Part shown: positions 29,862 through 41,490 of the stretch, in pieces | Layout of the letters: every line of letters begins with the position of its first letter | Numbering within the stretch: position 1 is the stretch's first letter | Assembly (NCBI GenBank): GCA_023101725.1 | Contig: JALJCO010013448.1 | Span: forward strand, 310,001-374,000 | Reading direction: 5' to 3' | DNA length: 64,000 bases | Source of the DNA: Atherinomorus stipes | Taxonomy: Eukaryota > Chordata > Actinopteri > Atheriniformes > Atherinidae | Made by a program: the position numbers and the translations under genes | The notes under the pieces: generated by a model | The model's input: only the letters and a program-made list of their open reading frames with translations | Databases searched by the model: none | Told to the model about the DNA's origin: nothing

Positions 29862-30700
29862 TGTGTGTGTTCCTGTACTTGCTACATTGTGAGGACCGTT
29901 TTGTGCTTTTAACCAACAAAGTGAGGACATTTTGGACGGTTTCACTAAAAAAAAAAGCCTAAAAATATATATATTTTGAGGGTCAAGATTTGGTTTCAGA
30001 GTTTAGGTTATAATCAGGTTTTAGTTAAGGTTAGGACAACAGTTAGGTTTAGGCAGTCAGTTGTGATACTTAGGGTAAGAAAATGCTTTATGTCAATGAA
30101 TGTCCTCACTAAGAAGTACAAGGATGTGTGTGTGTGTGTGTACTTGTTCAGCCATCAACGTGAGGACCATTTTGCATGTTTAACCAACAAAGTGAGGACA
30201 TTTTGGCCGGTCCTCACAAAAAAAGCCTAAAAAAAACATTTTTGAGAGTCAAGATTTGGTTTCAGAGTTTAGGTCACAATTAGGTTTTGGTTAGGGTTAG
30301 GACAACGGTTAGGTTTAGGAAATCAGTAATGGGCGTTAGGGTTAGGGTAAGGGGCTAGGGAATGCATTATGTCAATGAATGTCCTCATGAAGATAGCTGT
30401 ACAAGAATGTGTGTGTGTGGGCGCGTTGTTGCAACGTTGTGGGGACCACGTTCCGGATTTTTACCATCACTGTGGGGACATCTTGCCCTCGTGGGGACAT
30501 TTTCCCGGTCCCCACGGGTACGAACCCCGTTCTGAGTGTCAAGATTAGGTTTTAGAGATTAAGTTACAATTAGGTTTTGGTTAGGATTAGGACAAGGGTT
30601 AGGTTTAGGCAATCAGTTATGGGCATTAGGTTTAGGGTAAGGGGCTAAGGAATGCATTATGTCAATGGATGTACCCCACGGGGATATAAAACCAACGTGT
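29862..30700 (+). repeat. Three tandem ~280-bp units of a GTGAGGACC/GTGGGGACC repeat
   Basis: Each unit has a (GT)n start, a GTGAGGACC(A/G)TTTTG box (third unit GTGGGGACCACGTTCC), AACCAACAAAGTGAGGACAT, a GTCAAGATT(T/A)GGTTT box, an AGGTTTTGGTTAGGATTAGG-type box, and ATGTCAATGAATGTCCTC. Units start near 29862, 30127 and 30405. It is a familiar fish repeat. A reverse-strand piece of the first box lies at 45795-45857. Confidence 0.85.
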
Positions 30701-31180
30701 GTGTGTAGAGCAAATCCGGGCATCTCTCACACACAGATCAATAATTAAAGAAATACTCACACCTACGTTTTCAACTGACCACTAAATAATCACAACAGAC
30801 CCCCCCCCCCCGATCAGCCATCTCCCTCCAGCGGCTCGGCTGGCAATTGCTTTCACCCCCTTCTCCCCGTCCTCCCCCTCGTTCTCCCCCATGGAGGAGA
30901 GAACAAGTATCCAGGCAACCCAGCATCCGTCGCTGGAGAGCAGAGGAGGGAGAACCTGCATGGTGATGAGAGACGTGTCAGCGTTTCACCGTGAATCACC
31001 AACTCTTCCTCCACACGCGTAAATAATTCACTGATGTGTGTTTTACAGACAAAAGCAGTTTGTTTTTTCTGCAGAGCTGGTCTGGAAGACCGGGGTTTGA
31101 ACTGCTGCATAAACTGATGGAGAACCGCCTGCTTCTGAAGGTGAACTCGCTCCGCAGACGTGCGGAAAAAAAAAAGACAG
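30701..31180. other. No gene seen
   Basis: Contains a C12 run (about 30800-30811) and a CCCCTTCTCCCC-rich pyrimidine patch (30855-30890). Open frames on the minus strand (147 and 156 codons) overlap one another and are pyrimidine-tract artefacts. Confidence 0.45.
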
Positions 31181-31189
31181 AAGAAGAAA

Positions 31190-31470
31190 ACACGGAGAAA
31201 TATGCATGGCAAATGAAAATTATGATAATTTGTGTGTCTGGAGGCCTTTGTGGCGCGTTTGCATGAGGGCAAGCTGCACAACAGATAAGCTTCCAGAAAA
31301 GAGGGTTTTCCTCGGCTCCACAAACCCCCCCAGGACCCCCGGTTTGATGGCAGGGGAGGAGGAAGAGGAGGAGGGAGGAAGAGCAGACATAAACCGCTGT
31401 TGTTTTGTTTACTTTCATCTTCCTTTTTAATTCAGCCAAGAAAGAGTTTCATTTTCTCTCCCCGGTCACG
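31190..31470. promoter_or_regulatory. Candidate conserved non-coding element
   Basis: ATATGCATGGCAAATGAAAA, TTATGATAATTTG, GCGTTTGCATGAGG and AACAGATAAGC give POU-, homeodomain- and GATA-like words in a short single-copy-looking stretch. The evidence is compositional only. Confidence 0.25.
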
Positions 31471-31620
31471 CTGGTGGACGGGACGACCTCCGCATGCCAA
31501 CGACACTCTGCAGCCATCATCATCGTCACTTACAGACGGCGAGAAGACGAAGCAATTTGATTTGTAAAGAATTATTCATCTGGAGCAGCTTGTAAATCCT
31601 GTTAGCATCACGCTGCGCTA

Positions 31621-32880
31621 GCATCAGTCACACAGCCGTTTTTAACACACAACGTGGTTTTTATGTCTGGACGAAGGCAGATTGTCATTTTATTCTCTTA
31701 AAATCACTTTATTCTTGTAAATTTATGACTTTTCTTGTAAATTTACACATTTGTTCTCATAGTTTATGATCTTATTCTCATAAATGATTTCATTCTCACA
31801 AAATTAAGTCTTTATTCTCATAAAATGAATACCTTCTCATAAAATTGACTTTATTCTCATAAAATTATGCCTCTCATAAAGTTACGACTTTATTCTCCTT
31901 AGATAACTTTGTTCTCATAACATTACAACTTTATCCTCATAAAAGTACGACTTTACTCTCATAAAATAACTCTGTTCTAATAAAATGATGATTCTCAAAA
32001 AATGACTCATAAAAGTACAACTTTATCCTCATAAAATGATGACGCAAGCATCAGTCGCAGAGCCGTTTTTTACACACAACGTGGTTTTTATGTCTGCACG
32101 AAGGCAGATTGTCATTTTATTTTCCTAAAATCACTTCATTCTTGTAAATTTATGACTTTTCTTGTAAATTTACACATTTGTTCTCATAGTTTTTGACCTT
32201 ATTCTCATAAATGATTTTATTCTCATAAAATTAAGTCTCTCATAAAATATTACTTTATTCTAATAAAATTGTGAATTACTCTCATAAAAACATGATTCTC
32301 ATAAAATGACAACTTTATTCTCATAAAAATAGGACTTTATTCATAAATTGACTATTCTCATAAAATTATGCCTTTCTCCTAAAGTTACGACTTTATTCTC
32401 CTTAGATAACCTTATTCTCATAACATTAAAACTTTACTCTCATAAAATAACTTTGTTCTAATAAAATGATGATTCTCATAAAATGATGACTTTATTCTCA
32501 TAAAAGTACAACTTTATCCTCATAAAATGACGCGCGCATCAGTCGCAGAGCCGTTTTTTACACACAACGTGGTTTTTGTGTCTGGACGAAGGCAGATAGT
32601 CATTTAATTCTCTTAAAATCACTTTATTCTTGTAAATTTATGACTTTTTTTTGTACATTGACATGTTCATTCTCATAATTTATAACTATTTTCATAAAAT
32701 TACGACTTTACTCTTCATGTTCTTTGTTCTCATAAAATTATTTTATTCTAATGAAATTATGACCTTATTCTAATAGAATTACAACTTCATTCTCATGAAG
32801 ATTATGACTTTATTTTATTAAAATGATGAGTTTGCTTTTATAAAATTTCAACTTTATTCTCATAAAAGGCAGTTCATCAA
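31621..32880 (+). repeat. Three long tandem units built from a ~20-bp degenerate repeat
   Basis: Units start near 31621, 32047 and 32536 with GCATCAGTC(A/G)CA(C/G)AGCCG, then ACACACAACGTGGTTTTT and GGACGAAGGCAGAT, followed by many decayed copies of TTATTCTCATAAAATTA(C/T)GACT. Unit lengths are about 426 and 489 bp. A fourth, weaker unit lies at 33131-33330. The inner repeat is the same family as 27540-27835. Confidence 0.85.
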
Positions 32881-32910
32881 ACCCAGATGTTTTTAATCCA
32901 GAGGTGTAAT

Positions 32911-32995
32911 CAGTGGTTCTCAACCATTTTCCCTCAAGTACCACGTACAAAATATATTTTCAGCTAAGTACCCATCCTTTCGACCACAAAGTATT
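32911..32995 (+). repeat. hAT-type element end
   Basis: CAGTGGTTCTCAACCATTTT then CCCTCAAGTACCACG is the classic start of Charlie-like hAT elements. The body is not traceable beyond about 33000. Confidence 0.55.
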
Positions 32996-33130
32996 TTTTT
33001 TGTTGGAATTATAGAAAGAAAAATGGTCGATTATAGTTATTAAACTGGAACTGTGAAAAACAATGTTCATTTTTAGTGCTTTCTTTTAAACTAGATTTAA
33101 CTTTGTAAACTAGACAAAGATAAGCAAGGA

Positions 33131-33330
33131 CACGGACAGACACGAGGTTTTTATTACTGGGCGAAGGCAACTCCTAATTTTTTTCTCATAAAATTACTTT
33201 ATTCTTGTAAATTTATGACTTCTAGTAAATTTACACATATATTATCATAATCTATGACTTTGTTCTCATAAAATTATTTCATTCTCACAAAATTGCGACT
33301 TCACCGTCATAAAATGATGACTTTAATCTA
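33131..33330 (+). repeat. Fourth, diverged unit of the 31.6-kb repeat
   Basis: ACGAGGTTTTTATTACTGGG, GCGAAGGCAA and CTTTATTCTTGTAAATTTAT follow the same order as the units at 31621-32880. Confidence 0.7.
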
Positions 33331-34252
33331 TTGTCTGTTGTCAAGGTGACAGTGATTGACAGATGATGTCATTTGGCTCAAACCATGTTGGTATGTGTAG
33401 ACCGTTGTTTTATAAAGAGTTGTGAAATAGTGTGAAACTAAGTTTAAATTCAGTTTATGAGCTACACTTACATTACATAAAATCTTCATTAGATTTATAT
33501 TATAGGATTTTTTTTAATTTTAGGCGACATACAGAACCCGCCAAAAGATTGCACCCCTCCCATTAACGACGGAAAAATCAGCTGAAATAAGCTGATAATG
33601 ACAAAAGTTATAATAAATAAACATTTTATGAAAATAATGACATTAATTTGGAATTGTGGTTCAAATGAAATATTAAAAACAAACAAAAATAAAACAAGCG
33701 TGGTGGGGCTCCCAAAGTGTTTGCTTTGATGCCATCAGCTGAGAGCGGCGCTAACGGAGCTAACGGCGCTAACGGAGCGATCCGGACCGTTTCCATGCAG
33801 CATCCCGCTCAACGTAGCGACCAGAAGCTGAGCTCATTTCAGCAGTAACTGATCTCCCTGCAGTTCCCGTCAGTCTGAGTACCGGGTGAGGAGCGGTGAC
33901 GGATGCAGGTCGACCCCCCCCCCGCCCCCCTGCCCAGGCTGGACCTCCAGAAGAGCAGCGAACGTCTCTATAAAATCACCGTTTGTGTTCATTCCAGGTG
34001 AAATTGCATGTCACATCTGTTTGAGTCTCGCGGCGTAACGGAGCAGAGAGGCTGAAGTGGGACGACAGCGGCAGAATGAGAGCGTCTCGGCTCAGTTACC
34101 GGGCCCACCGTCAGGTCCCGCGCCCCCAGTGAGAAGATTTCATTGGCCTCCATCACTGGGGCGGTCTGCGCGGCGACGGCATGTTTGACTGAGCGATGAG
34201 CTCAGTGACACGAACACTCTCTCTACAGACAAAGCGGAGAAACCAGGATGGA
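33331..34252. other. No gene seen
   Basis: A tandem GCTAACGGAG/GCGCTAACGG patch lies at 33745-33778, and a C9 run at about 33915. The GC-rich part 33890-34200 is single-copy-looking without a recognisable frame. Confidence 0.45.
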
Positions 34253-34271
34253 GGGGGGGGGGGGGGGGGGG
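34253..34271 (+). repeat. G19 tract
   Basis: Nineteen uninterrupted G. Confidence 0.95.
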
Positions 34272-34494
34272 TTATACCCAGGAAGTCCCGGCACAAATAC
34301 CTGCCGGCTGATTTTTCCTCCAGCAGCTTCGTTCACGTCATCATCAGATCAATCTTATTCCTCCGACAGACTCACGTCTCTACTGCCACACAGGGCTGTT
34401 CCGAAACGTTTTCAGCCAGAACCAGGAAGCAAACTCTGCTGGAAACGTGTGAAGTTCAGTTTATGAACTGTAGTTCTTCCTTCGTCCACTAGAG

Positions 34495-36815
34495 GCTCCA
34501 AAACAGAGCAAATCCCCACAGACTCCCATGTTCAAAAAAGGCCAACTTCACAGCAGAAATAAACATGTTTACAGGAGAAATAGATATGTTTACAGCAGAT
34601 ATAAACATGTTTACGGCTGAAATAAACATGGTTAGAGCAGATATAAACACGTTTACAGCTGAAATAAACATGTTTACAGCAGATATAAACATGTTTACGG
34701 CTGAAATAAACATGGTTAGAGCAGATATAAACATGTTTACAGCTGAAATAAACATGTTTACAGCAGATATAAACACGTTTACAGCTGAAATAAACATGTT
34801 TACAGCAGATATAAACATGTTTACAGCTGAAATAAACATGTTTACAGCAGATATAAACATGTTTACGGCAGAAATGAACATGGTTATAGTATGAATAAAC
34901 ATGTATATACCAGATATAAACATGTTTACAGCTGAAATAAACATGTTAACAGCAGATATAAACACGTTGACAGCTGAAATAAACATGTTTACAGCAGATA
35001 TAAACATGTTTACGGCAGAAATAAACATGTTTACAGGAGAAATAGATATGTTTACAGCAGATATAAACATGTTTACAGCTTAAATAAACATGTTTACAGC
35101 AGATATAAACATGTTTACAGCTGAAATAAACATGTTTACAGCAGATATAAACATGTTTACGGCTGAAATAAACATGTTTACAGCAGATATAAACATGTTT
35201 ACGGCAGAAATGAACATGGTTATAGTATGAATAAACATGTATATACCAGATATAAACATGTCTACAGCAGAAATAAACACGTTTACAGCAGATATAGACA
35301 TGTTTACAGCTGAAATAAACATGTTTACAGCAGATATAAACACGTTTACAGCTGAAATAAACATGTTTACAGCAGATATAAACATGTTTACGGCTGAAAT
35401 AAACATGTTTACAGGAGAAATAGATATGTTTACAGCAGATATAAACATGTTTACAGCTTAAATAAACATGTTTTCTAGCAGATATAAACATGTTTACAGC
35501 TGAAATAAACATGTTTACAGCAGATATAAACACGTTTACAGCTGAAATAAACATGTTTACAGCAGATATAAACATGGTTATAGTATGAATAAACATGTAT
35601 ATACCAGATATAAACATGTTTACAGCAGATATAAACATGTTTACAGCTGAAATAAACATGTTTACAGCAGATATAAACATGTTTACGGCTGAAATAAACA
35701 TGTTTACAGCAGATATAAACATGTTTACGGCAGAAATGAACATGGTTATAGTATGAATAAACATGTATATACCAGATATAAACATGTTTACAGCAGAAAT
35801 AAACACGTTTACAGCAGATATAGACATGTTTACAGCTGAAATAAACATGTTTACAGCAGATATAAACACGTTTACAGCTGAAATAAACATGTTTACAGCA
35901 GATATAAACATGGTTATAGTATGAATAAACATGTATATACCAGATATAAACATGTTTACAGCAGATATAAAACATGTTTACAGCTGAAATAAACATGTAT
36001 ATACCAGATATAAACATGTTTACAGCAGATATAAACACGTTTACAGCTGAAATAAACATGTTTACAGCAGATATTAAACATGTTAACGGCAGAAATGAAC
36101 ATGGTTATAGTATGAATAAACATGTATATACCAGATATAAACACACTTACAGCTGAAATAAACATGTTTATAGCAGAAATAAACATGTTTACAGCAGAAA
36201 TAAACACGTTTACAGCAGAAACAAACAAGTTTATAGCAGAAATAAACACGTTTACAGCAGAAATAAACATGTTTACAGCAGAAATAAACATGTTTACAGC
36301 CTGGTTCTAAACATCCTTTAAGGTTCAATAGGTCAAGTTTACCTTCATGTCAACTGTGATGGGGGGTGAATTTTTTCATAATTCATCCGTTTAGATGTTA
36401 TTAAATCTGGAAATTATACATAATTAGGGGCGTGTCCTTTTGATTGACAGGCGGCAGACCAGATGTCGGCCTGCCTGCCGGTGGCTAACAGTTAGCTCCT
36501 TGTTCAGTCTCCAGCAGAGCAGCAACACGGTGGTTTTTAGCAGCTTACAGTCCAAACATGTCTGACGTTTATCCCGCTGCTTAAGGGGCTAATCTTCGTT
36601 AGCTCCTGTTAGTTTCCAGTTAGCTCGGTTTGTGTTCAGCTCAGAGTACAACAGCTGTCAATCATTTACCCAGAGACCGCGTTGTGCCCATTTTAGTATT
36701 TTCCGGGAGTGACGACACACGTGACACGGTAAGATGGCGACGGTGGGACACGCCCACCTGGCTTCACTTTCCTCCATTTAGACGAGACCAGATACTAATT
36801 TTTACAGTCTTAGGC
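34495..36815 (+). mobile_element. Dispersed element carrying a 21-bp array, copy C
   Basis: It opens with ACTAGAGGCTCC and AAAACAGAGCAAATCCCCAC, contains the array at 34550-36300, and closes with the same right-hand sequence as copy B (CCTGGTTCTAAACATCC, TCATCCGTTTAGATGT, TCCTTTTGATTGACAGGCGG, GTGGCTAACAGTTAGCTCCT, GCTGTCAATCATTT). It extends further through AAGATGGCGACGG to TTTTTACAGTCTTAGG, where I expect the true end. The left end is truncated relative to my memory of the family. No coding frame. Confidence 0.8.
34550..36300 (+). repeat. 21-bp minisatellite, array C with dimer and 8-mer periodicity (about 83 units)
   Basis: Units alternate AGCAGATATAAACATGTTTAC and CAGCTGAAATAAAC versions, giving a 42-bp dimer. 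A marker variant (ATGGTTATAGTATGAATAAA then ATGTATATACCAG) starts at 34879, 35215, 35573, 35741, 35909 and 36100. The spacings 336, 358, 168, 168 and 191 are close to 16, 17, 8, 8 and 9 units, so blocks of eight monomers (168 bp) were amplified. Frames up to 335 codons on the minus strand are stop-free repeats, not genes. Confidence 0.95.
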
Positions 36816-37215
36816 CTTTACATTGATATAGATTGACGTATTGATTTAAAATCCCCAAATTGTTTAAAATCAATATCAAACCTGCTTTTATTTTGAAATG
36901 GCTTTATTTTGAAGTTCCTCTGACAACATTTTCCACCTGAGAGAGGATTCTCATGTTGAAGTTTTTAAAAAATTCATGTTGACAGTTGTGCAGAGGACAG
37001 ATATAATGCAGGTACGTACGTAGGAGCTTCCAGTTAAGAACAATAACCTCGTTAATTACCTGTAATATTGTTTCATGTAGTTCTTTGATCGGTGGATCCA
37101 GAATCCAATTGAAATCGTATCGTGACTGAATTCGAGACTTACGATGTGACTATTGCTCACATGTACATCGCGATTGCGATGCTCATATTGTGCAGCCCTC
37201 GTTCATTCATCTTAT
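36816..37215. repeat. Mostly unique, ending in a miniature-element fragment
   Basis: About 37075-37205 (AAATCGTATCGTGACTG, ACATCGCGATTGCGATGC, ATATTGTGCAGCCCTCG) is the right end of the same family as the element at 56140-56490. The rest has no signal. Confidence 0.5.
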
Positions 37216-37680
37216 ATTGGTATGAAGCTGCAAAAAAAGCCTTTAAACTCCTAAAAATAAGGTCGAGATTGAAAAAAGAGAGAGTTATCCTTTAATAAAG
37301 GGGTCTGACCCGGTTCTAGAAGATGGTCCTGATGAGATGTCTTGTTCGTTTAACTAAACATGCATTTGTTGGCTGTCTTGTCCCATGAAAAAGCTGAAGC
37401 TGAGCTTTTGTTCTGAACTTCCTGCATCTGCGCGTTTCACGTCCATCTCTGGTGGGAAATAACTCGTCAGCTTCCCGTCTCTCTCTGACAGAGCAGACGT
37501 CTCACTTTCCTCCATCCATCTCAGTTCTACCCGACACACGGCTCGTTTGTTCGCCTTAACGTGATAATCATTCCCACAGAGGAAGCTAGCAGCCGCTAAA
37601 TGGTCTGCCGCTAACAGCTGCCCAGAGTCTGCCCCCGTCGTGTCAACGACCGCTTCAGGCAGACGTCCGACACGCAGGCC
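37216..37680. other. No gene seen
   Basis: A short single-copy-looking stretch with no protein-like frame. Confidence 0.45.
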
Positions 37681-38200
37681 ACTGGTTCGGTTCCTGCCGA
37701 TTCACTGGTTCGGTTCCCGCTCATTCACTGGTTCGGTTCCCGCTGATTCACTGGTTCGGTTCCCGCCGATTCACTGGTTCGGTTCCCGCCGATTCACTGG
37801 TTCGGTTCCCGCCGATTCACTGGTTCGGTTCCCGCTCATTCACTGGTTCGGTTCCCGCTGATTCACTGGTTCGGTTCCCGCTGATTCACTGGTTCGGTTC
37901 CCGCTCATTCACTGGTTCGGTTCCTGCCGATTCACTGGTTCGGTTCCTGCCGATTCACTGGTTCGGTTCCCGCTGATTCACTGGTTCGGTTCCTGCCGAT
38001 TCACTGGTTCGGTTCCCGCTCATTCACTGGTTCGGTTCCCGCTGATTCACTGGTTCGGTTCCCGCCGATTCACTGGTTCGGTTCCCGCCGATTCACTGGT
38101 TCGGTTCCCGCCGATTCACTGGTTCGGTTCCCGCCGATTCACTGGTTCGGTTCCCGCCGATTCACTGGTTCGGTTCCCGCCGATTCACTGGTTCGGTTCC
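37681..38200 (+). repeat. 23-bp minisatellite (about 22 units)
   Basis: The unit is ATTCACTGGTTCGGTTCC followed by CGCCG, CGCTG, TGCCG or CGCTC. The units are very uniform. As 23 is not a multiple of 3, the reading frame rotates through three peptides. Confidence 0.97.
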
Positions 38201-38546
38201 ACCGCCTCGCCTCTGAACGGTTCTGCATGCACGTGGCTTCTGCTGGACATGTTCGGAGGTTTTCCAGCTCCAGGCTCGCCTCCTCCTGCAGCTCGTTAGA
38301 GCCGACGGGACCGACGCACCTCTGGACCTGCCGTGGTATCCCTCGCCCCAGATCCGGCGATACTTTTTCAGCGGGGGGACGGAAACGAATCTCTGGAAAC
38401 CAAATGAGCTAATATTTGGAAATCTTGGAAAAACATTGGTTCTCTTGCTTTCCGCCTCCGTCCCCTGTTGCTCCGGGATTTGGTCCTTCCTTTAACACTC
38501 GTTTGCCAAACAAGCTTCCTCCACCATGTTAACGACACCAAAGTAA
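38201..38546. other. Spacer, no gene
   Basis: GC-rich start, no coding or repeat signal. Confidence 0.4.
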
Positions 38547-40965
38547 AGGTTCTGATACTGACTGGGATTAAAGGTTCTGATGCTGACTGGGATTATAGGT
38601 TCTGATGCTGACTGGGATTATAGGTTCTGATCCTGACTGGGATTAAAGGTTCTGATGCTGACTGGGATTAAAGGTTCTGATCCTGACTGGGATTATAGGT
38701 TCTGATGCGGACTGGGATTAAAGGTTCTGATGCTGACTGGGAATAAAGGTTCTGATGCTGACTGGGATTAAAGGTTCTGATGCTGACTGGGATTAAAGGT
38801 TCTGATGCTGACTGGGATTATAGGTTCTGATGCTGACTGGGATTATAGGTTCTGATGCTGACTGGGATTAAAGGTTCTGATGCTGAATGGGATTATAGGT
38901 TCTGATGCTGACTGGGATTAAAGGTTCTAGATTCTGACTGGGATTAAAGGTTCTGATGCTGACTGGGATTATAGGTTCTGATGCTGACTGGGATTAAAGG
39001 TTCTAGATTCTGACTGGGATTAAAGGTTCTGATACTGACTGGGATTAAAGGTTCTAGATTCTGACTGGGATTAAAGGTTCTGATGCTGACTGGGATTATA
39101 GGTTCTGATGCTGACTGGGATTAAAGGTTCTAGATTCTGACTGGGATTAAAGGTTCTGATGCTGACTGGGATTAAAGGTTCTGATGCTGACTGGGATTAA
39201 AGGTTCTAGATTCTGACTGGGATTAAAGGTTCTGATGCTGACTGGGATTAAAGGTTCTGATGCTGACTGGGATTAAAGGTTCTGATACTGACTGGGATTA
39301 AAGGTTCTAGAATGCTGACTGGGATTAAAGGTTTGATACTTTCTGGGATTAAAGGTTCTAGAAACTGACTGGGATTAAAGGTTCTAGAAACTGACTAGGA
39401 TTAATGGTTCTGATGCTGACTGGGATTAAAGGTTCTAGATTCTGACTGGGATTAAAGGTTCTAGAAACTGACTGGGATTAAAGGTTCTAGATTCTGACTG
39501 GGATTAAAGGTTTGATACTTTCTGGGATTAAAGGTTCTAGAAACTGACTGGGATTAAAGGTTCTGATGCTGACTGGGAGTAAAGGTTCTGATGCTGACTG
39601 GGATTAAAGGTTCTAGATGCTGACTGGGATTAAAGGTTCTGGATGCTGACTGGGATTAAAGGTTCTGATGCTGACTGGGATTAAAAGTTCTGATGCTGAC
39701 TGGATTTAAAGGTTCTGATGCTGACTGGGATTAAAGGTTCTAGATGCTGACTGGGATTAAAGGTTCTGATACTGACTGGGATTAAAGGTTCTAGATGCTG
39801 ACTGGGATTAAAGGTTCTGATGCTGACTGGGATTAAAGGTTCTGATGCTGACTGGGATTAAAAGTACTGATGCTGACTGGGATTAATGATTCTGATGCTG
39901 AATGGGATTAAAGGTTCTGATTCTGACTGGGATTAAAGGTTCTAGATGCTGAATGGGATTAAAGGTTCTGATGCTGACTGGGATTAAAAGTTCTGATGCT
40001 GACTGGGATTAAAAGTTCTGATGCTGACTGGGATAAAAGGTTCTGATACTGACTGGGATTAAAGGTTCTGACGCTGACTGGGATTAAAGGTTCTAGATTC
40101 TGACTGGGATTAAGGGTTCTTATGCTGACTGGGATTAAAGGTTCTGATGCTGACTGGGATTAAAGGTTCTGATGCTGACTGAGATTAAAGGTTCTGGTTG
40201 CTGACTGGGATTAAAGGTTCTGATGCTGACTGGGATTAAAGGTTCCGATCCTGACTGGGATTAAAGGTTCTGATGCTGACTGGGATTAAAGGTTCTGGTT
40301 GCTGACTGGGATTAAAGGTTCTGGTTGCTGACTGGGATTAAAGGTTCTGATGCTGACTGGGATTAAAGGTTCTGATGCTGACTGGGATTAAAGGTTCTGA
40401 TGCTGAATGGGATTAAAGGTTCTGATGCTGACTGGGATTAAAGGTTCTGATGCTGACTGGGATTAAAGGTTCTGATGCTGACTGTGAATAAAGTTCTGAT
40501 GCTGACTGTGATTAAAGGTTCTAGATGCTGACTGGGATTAAAGGTTCTGATGCTGACTGTGATTAAAGGGGATTAAAGGTTCTAGATGCTGACTGGGATT
40601 AAAGGTTCTGATGCTGACTGGGATTAAAGGTTCTGATGCTGACTGGGATTAAAGGTTCTGATGCTGAATGGGATTAAAGGTTCTGATGCTGACTGGGATT
40701 AAAGGTTCTAGATGCTGACTGGGATTAAAGGTTCTGGATGCTGACTGGGATTAAAGGTTCTAGATGATGACTGGGATTAAAGGTTCTAGATGCTGACTGG
40801 GATTAAAGGTTGTGATGCTGACTGGGATTAAAGGTTCTGATGCTGACTGGGATTAAAGGTTCTGATGCTGACTGGGATTAAAGGTTCTGGATGCTGACTG
40901 GGATTAAAGGTTCTAGATGCTGACTGGGATTAAAGGTTCTGATGCTGAATGGGATTAAAGGTTCT
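38547..40965 (+). repeat. 25-bp minisatellite (about 95 units)
   Basis: The unit is AAAGGTTCTGATGCTGACTG followed by GGATT. Common variants are TCTAGATGCTGAC or TCTAGATTCTGAC (26 bp), TCTAGAAACTGAC, TTTGATACTTTCTGGG, and GATTATAGG in place of GATTAAAGG. The GATTATAGG version is concentrated in the left third and the TCTAGATGCTG version from about 39600 rightwards, so the two parts expanded separately. Confidence 0.97.
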
Positions 40966-41179
40966 GTCTGTACAGTTTTACATTAAAAAAACAAACAATC
41001 CGGACCAAACATAGAAATCTTTTGGAGTTTTAAGGGTTAATGAATCCTTCAGCATGTAAACCTCTGCAACGGTGACCTCGGGTTGACCCGGTTTGGACCG
41101 GGATAACAAGCGCTGCTGTTGGTCCAAACGTGAAATGAACATGAAGCCCAGTGAACCGTTCTCCGGCCCTCAGAGACAC
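40966..41179. other. Spacer, no gene
   Basis: No signal found. Confidence 0.4.
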
Positions 41180-41490
41180 GATGGAAATAGGAACAATACT
41201 TCACCCAAATGGCTCGTTCCACGTCTCTGAAATTAATTTAATAAATCACCGCCAACTAACGAGCAGATAAGAAAGCATACTTCATGACATGTCTAAACAG
41301 TTCGTCCGTGGAACAGGAGGAGGACGGGAAGTGAAAGCCGTTCCCAGAGTTCCTCAACTCCCGGCATGAGGAATGTGGGGCGGTGATATTTTCTTAAGTG
41401 GGCCTTGGGGATGTCTTTGAAACCGAGCTTGATGTAGGATTGTATTTGGCTTGGAATAAAAGCTCTCCCTGGAGTTGTCCTCCATCTATA
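41180..41490. promoter_or_regulatory. Candidate conserved non-coding element
   Basis: Single-copy-looking, with TCTGAAATTAATTTAATAAA, GAGCAGATAAGAAAGC (GATA-like), TTCTTAAGTGGGCC (an NKX2-like CTTAAGTG) and TTGGCTTGGAATAAAAG. Compositional inference only. Confidence 0.3.

Noticed and set aside
30290..30360. TTAGGG words suggesting an interstitial telomere
   Set aside because: Only two adjacent TTAGGG copies, within a GTTAGG-rich dispersed repeat that occurs three times.
30853..31439. Overlapping minus-strand frames of 147 and 156 codons
   Set aside because: Driven by pyrimidine tracts and overlapping each other; no domain seen.
34489..36328. MFTAEIN / MFISAVN heptad proteins up to 335 codons
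   Set aside because: The 21-bp unit is a multiple of 3, so both strands stay open. Unit decay shows no codon-level constraint.
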